This document shows, piece by piece, positions 5,875 through 6,660 of a DNA stretch of 6,660 bases. The notes beneath the pieces were generated by a model. It ran no database searches and was not told the DNA's origin. It saw only the letters and a program-made list of their open reading frames with translations. Position numbers and translations under genes: made by a program. Origin of the DNA: Pseudopedobacter sp038237895 (GTDB lineage Bacteria > Bacteroidota > Bacteroidia > Sphingobacteriales > Sphingobacteriaceae); the NCBI GenBank assembly GCA_038237895.1, contig JBBRYE010000154.1, positions 1 through 6,660 on the forward strand. The letters are read 5' to 3'. Position 1 is the stretch's first letter, and every line of letters begins with the position of its first letter.

Positions 5875-6181
5875 GGTGTAAAGGTAACACTATGAACAAC
5901 TCAAATTGTCACAATTTTGTCAGTAATTTACTAATTTTTAATTTATAGGATTTAATCATTGATAATTCTATCGCTCAAATGTTAAAAAAATGTTAAATTA
6001 ATAAGTATTATGTATGCATCGGGTAAATATTATTGAAAATTTTGTTTTGTTTATTTAAAATTAATAAATAATAGATGAAGACTAATAGTTTAATATTAAT
6101 TAAAAAATAAAATCTTATATAAATAAAATAAAATTTAATTATATTTAACGTCACTTAGATAATTTTTACCTGTATCATTTT
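5875..6181. other. AT-rich intergenic DNA upstream of the S8-type gene
   Basis: I see no credible gene in these 307 bp. The stretch contains an operator-like palindrome AATTGT-C-ACAATT (5904-5916), overlapping a direct repeat of TTGTCA (5906-5911 and 5917-5922). It also has a direct repeat of ATGTTAAA (5979-5986 and 5990-5997) spaced 11 bp apart. The rest is A/T-rich DNA typical of Bacteroidetes promoter regions. Confidence 0.6.
6160..6167 (+). promoter_or_regulatory. Weak -7-like box (TAATTTTT) upstream of the S8-type gene
   Basis: TAATTTTT matches TAnnTTTG at all but the last base and lies 14 nt before the ATG at 6182, implying a very short leader. There is no TTTG at -33. In such T-rich DNA this is only suggestive. 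Confidence 0.25.
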
Positions 6182-6660
6182 ATGAAAAGACTTTTATATT
6201 TATTTTCTTTCTGTTTATTATTTATTTATCAATCTTTTGCATTTGCGGGAGAAAATGACTCTTTAAAAATTTATCATTTACCTAAGAGAGTAACTTCTAA
6301 AGATTATTTACCTAATACTCTAATAATTAAGTATAAAGATAATCCGGTCAAAAGTCTTAAAACATTTGATACAAATAACTTAACAAAAACTGATAAATTA
6401 ATTTTCACCTATAAAAAGCAATTCCTCGTCTCTGGGGATTTAACAAAAGTTACTTTATCTGATCAAAAAAGTATTGATCAAATTGGTTTAAATAGAATAT
6501 TTCAAGTAGGATATTCAAACCAAATCTCAGTTGAAAATGCAATTAATGAAATATTAAAAGATACAACGATTGAATATGCTGAACCTAGTTTTATCTATAA
6601 TACTTTTGCAGATCCAAATGATCCATCTTATGTTAATGGTCTTCAAAATTATTTAATCCA
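6182..6660 (+). CDS. Secreted protein, probable S8 (subtilisin-like) serine peptidase precursor, 3'-truncated by window
   Basis: The frame is open from ATG 6182 to the window end, giving 159 residues. Residues 1-22 are a signal peptide: KR, a long hydrophobic run LLYLFSFCLLFIY, and probable cleavage after AFA before GEN. Residues of about 42-138 look like the inhibitory propeptide of secreted subtilases: LPNTLIIKYKDN (43-54) as first strand, a helix around VENAINEIL, then IEYAEPSFIYN (130-140). The following ADPNDPSYVNGLQNYLI is the usual linker (PNDP-x-Y) into the S8 catalytic domain, where the Asp/His/Ser triad would follow. The triad itself is beyond the window, so activity cannot be judged. 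The product would be exported across the inner membrane; whether it has a C-terminal type IX sorting domain cannot be seen. No Shine-Dalgarno sequence is present. It is divergent from mqnC, 523 bp away, with no evident functional link. Confidence 0.75.
   Translation, partial: MKRLLYLFSFCLLFIYQSFAFAGENDSLKIYHLPKRVTSKDYLPNTLIIKYKDNPVKSLKTFDTNNLTKTDKLIFTYKKQFLVSGDLTKVTLSDQKSIDQIGLNRIFQVGYSNQISVENAINEILKDTTIEYAEPSFIYNTFADPNDPSYVNGLQNYLI

Noticed and set aside
5892..5948. 18-codon frame starting MNNSNCHNF on the plus strand
   Set aside because: It is very short, has no ribosome-binding or promoter signal, has no family resemblance, and overlaps the operator-like palindrome.

Overview
The window looks like chromosomal DNA of an AT-rich member of the Bacteroidetes, most likely a Pedobacter-type Sphingobacteriaceae. 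Signs are the low G+C, gene starts without a good Shine-Dalgarno sequence, repeated copies of the Bacteroidetes -7 promoter box TAnnTTTG just before genes, a futalosine-pathway menaquinone gene, and protein sequences typical of that group. The lineage is inferred from sequence character, not from a search.

Layout, left to right. (1) 1-350, minus strand: the N-terminal part of an arginine-deiminase-family gene. It is interrupted by an in-frame TAA, after which the same frame stays open and family-like to the window edge. (2) 364-444: a palindromic intergenic element in front of that gene. (3) 603-2366, plus strand: argS, complete. (4) 2383-2415: a hairpin between convergent genes. (5) 2423-3541, minus strand: a GNAT-like conserved protein. 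(6) 3571-3594: an intrinsic terminator firing on the minus strand. (7) 3619-3780, minus strand: a 53-residue, extremely acidic protein. (8) 3911-4468, minus strand: scpB. (9) 4534-5658, minus strand: mqnC, with a TAnnTTTG box touching its start codon and a perfect FNR-type palindrome (TTGAT-N4-ATCAA) about 39 bp upstream of the predicted transcription start. (10) 5659-6181: a 523-bp intergenic region. It holds that site and a comparatively G+C-rich stretch with two hairpins that could interact (5771-5874), and is otherwise very AT-rich. (11) 6182 to the window end, plus strand: the start of a secreted protein that looks like the prepro-region of an S8 (subtilisin-like) peptidase.

The genes are mostly housekeeping: arginine charging (argS) and a divergent arginine-deiminase relative, menaquinone synthesis (mqnC), and chromosome segregation (scpB). 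mqnC, scpB, the acidic gene and the GNAT-like gene all run leftward. mqnC and scpB are 65 bp apart with no convincing terminator between them and may be cotranscribed. The acidic gene has its own candidate promoter and ends in a strong terminator, which leaves the GNAT-like gene almost no room for a promoter. I see no complete mobile element, CRISPR array, tRNA or rRNA. The observations most worth following are the FNR-type site at mqnC, the candidate structured RNA, the disrupted deiminase gene, and the leaderless-type promoters.
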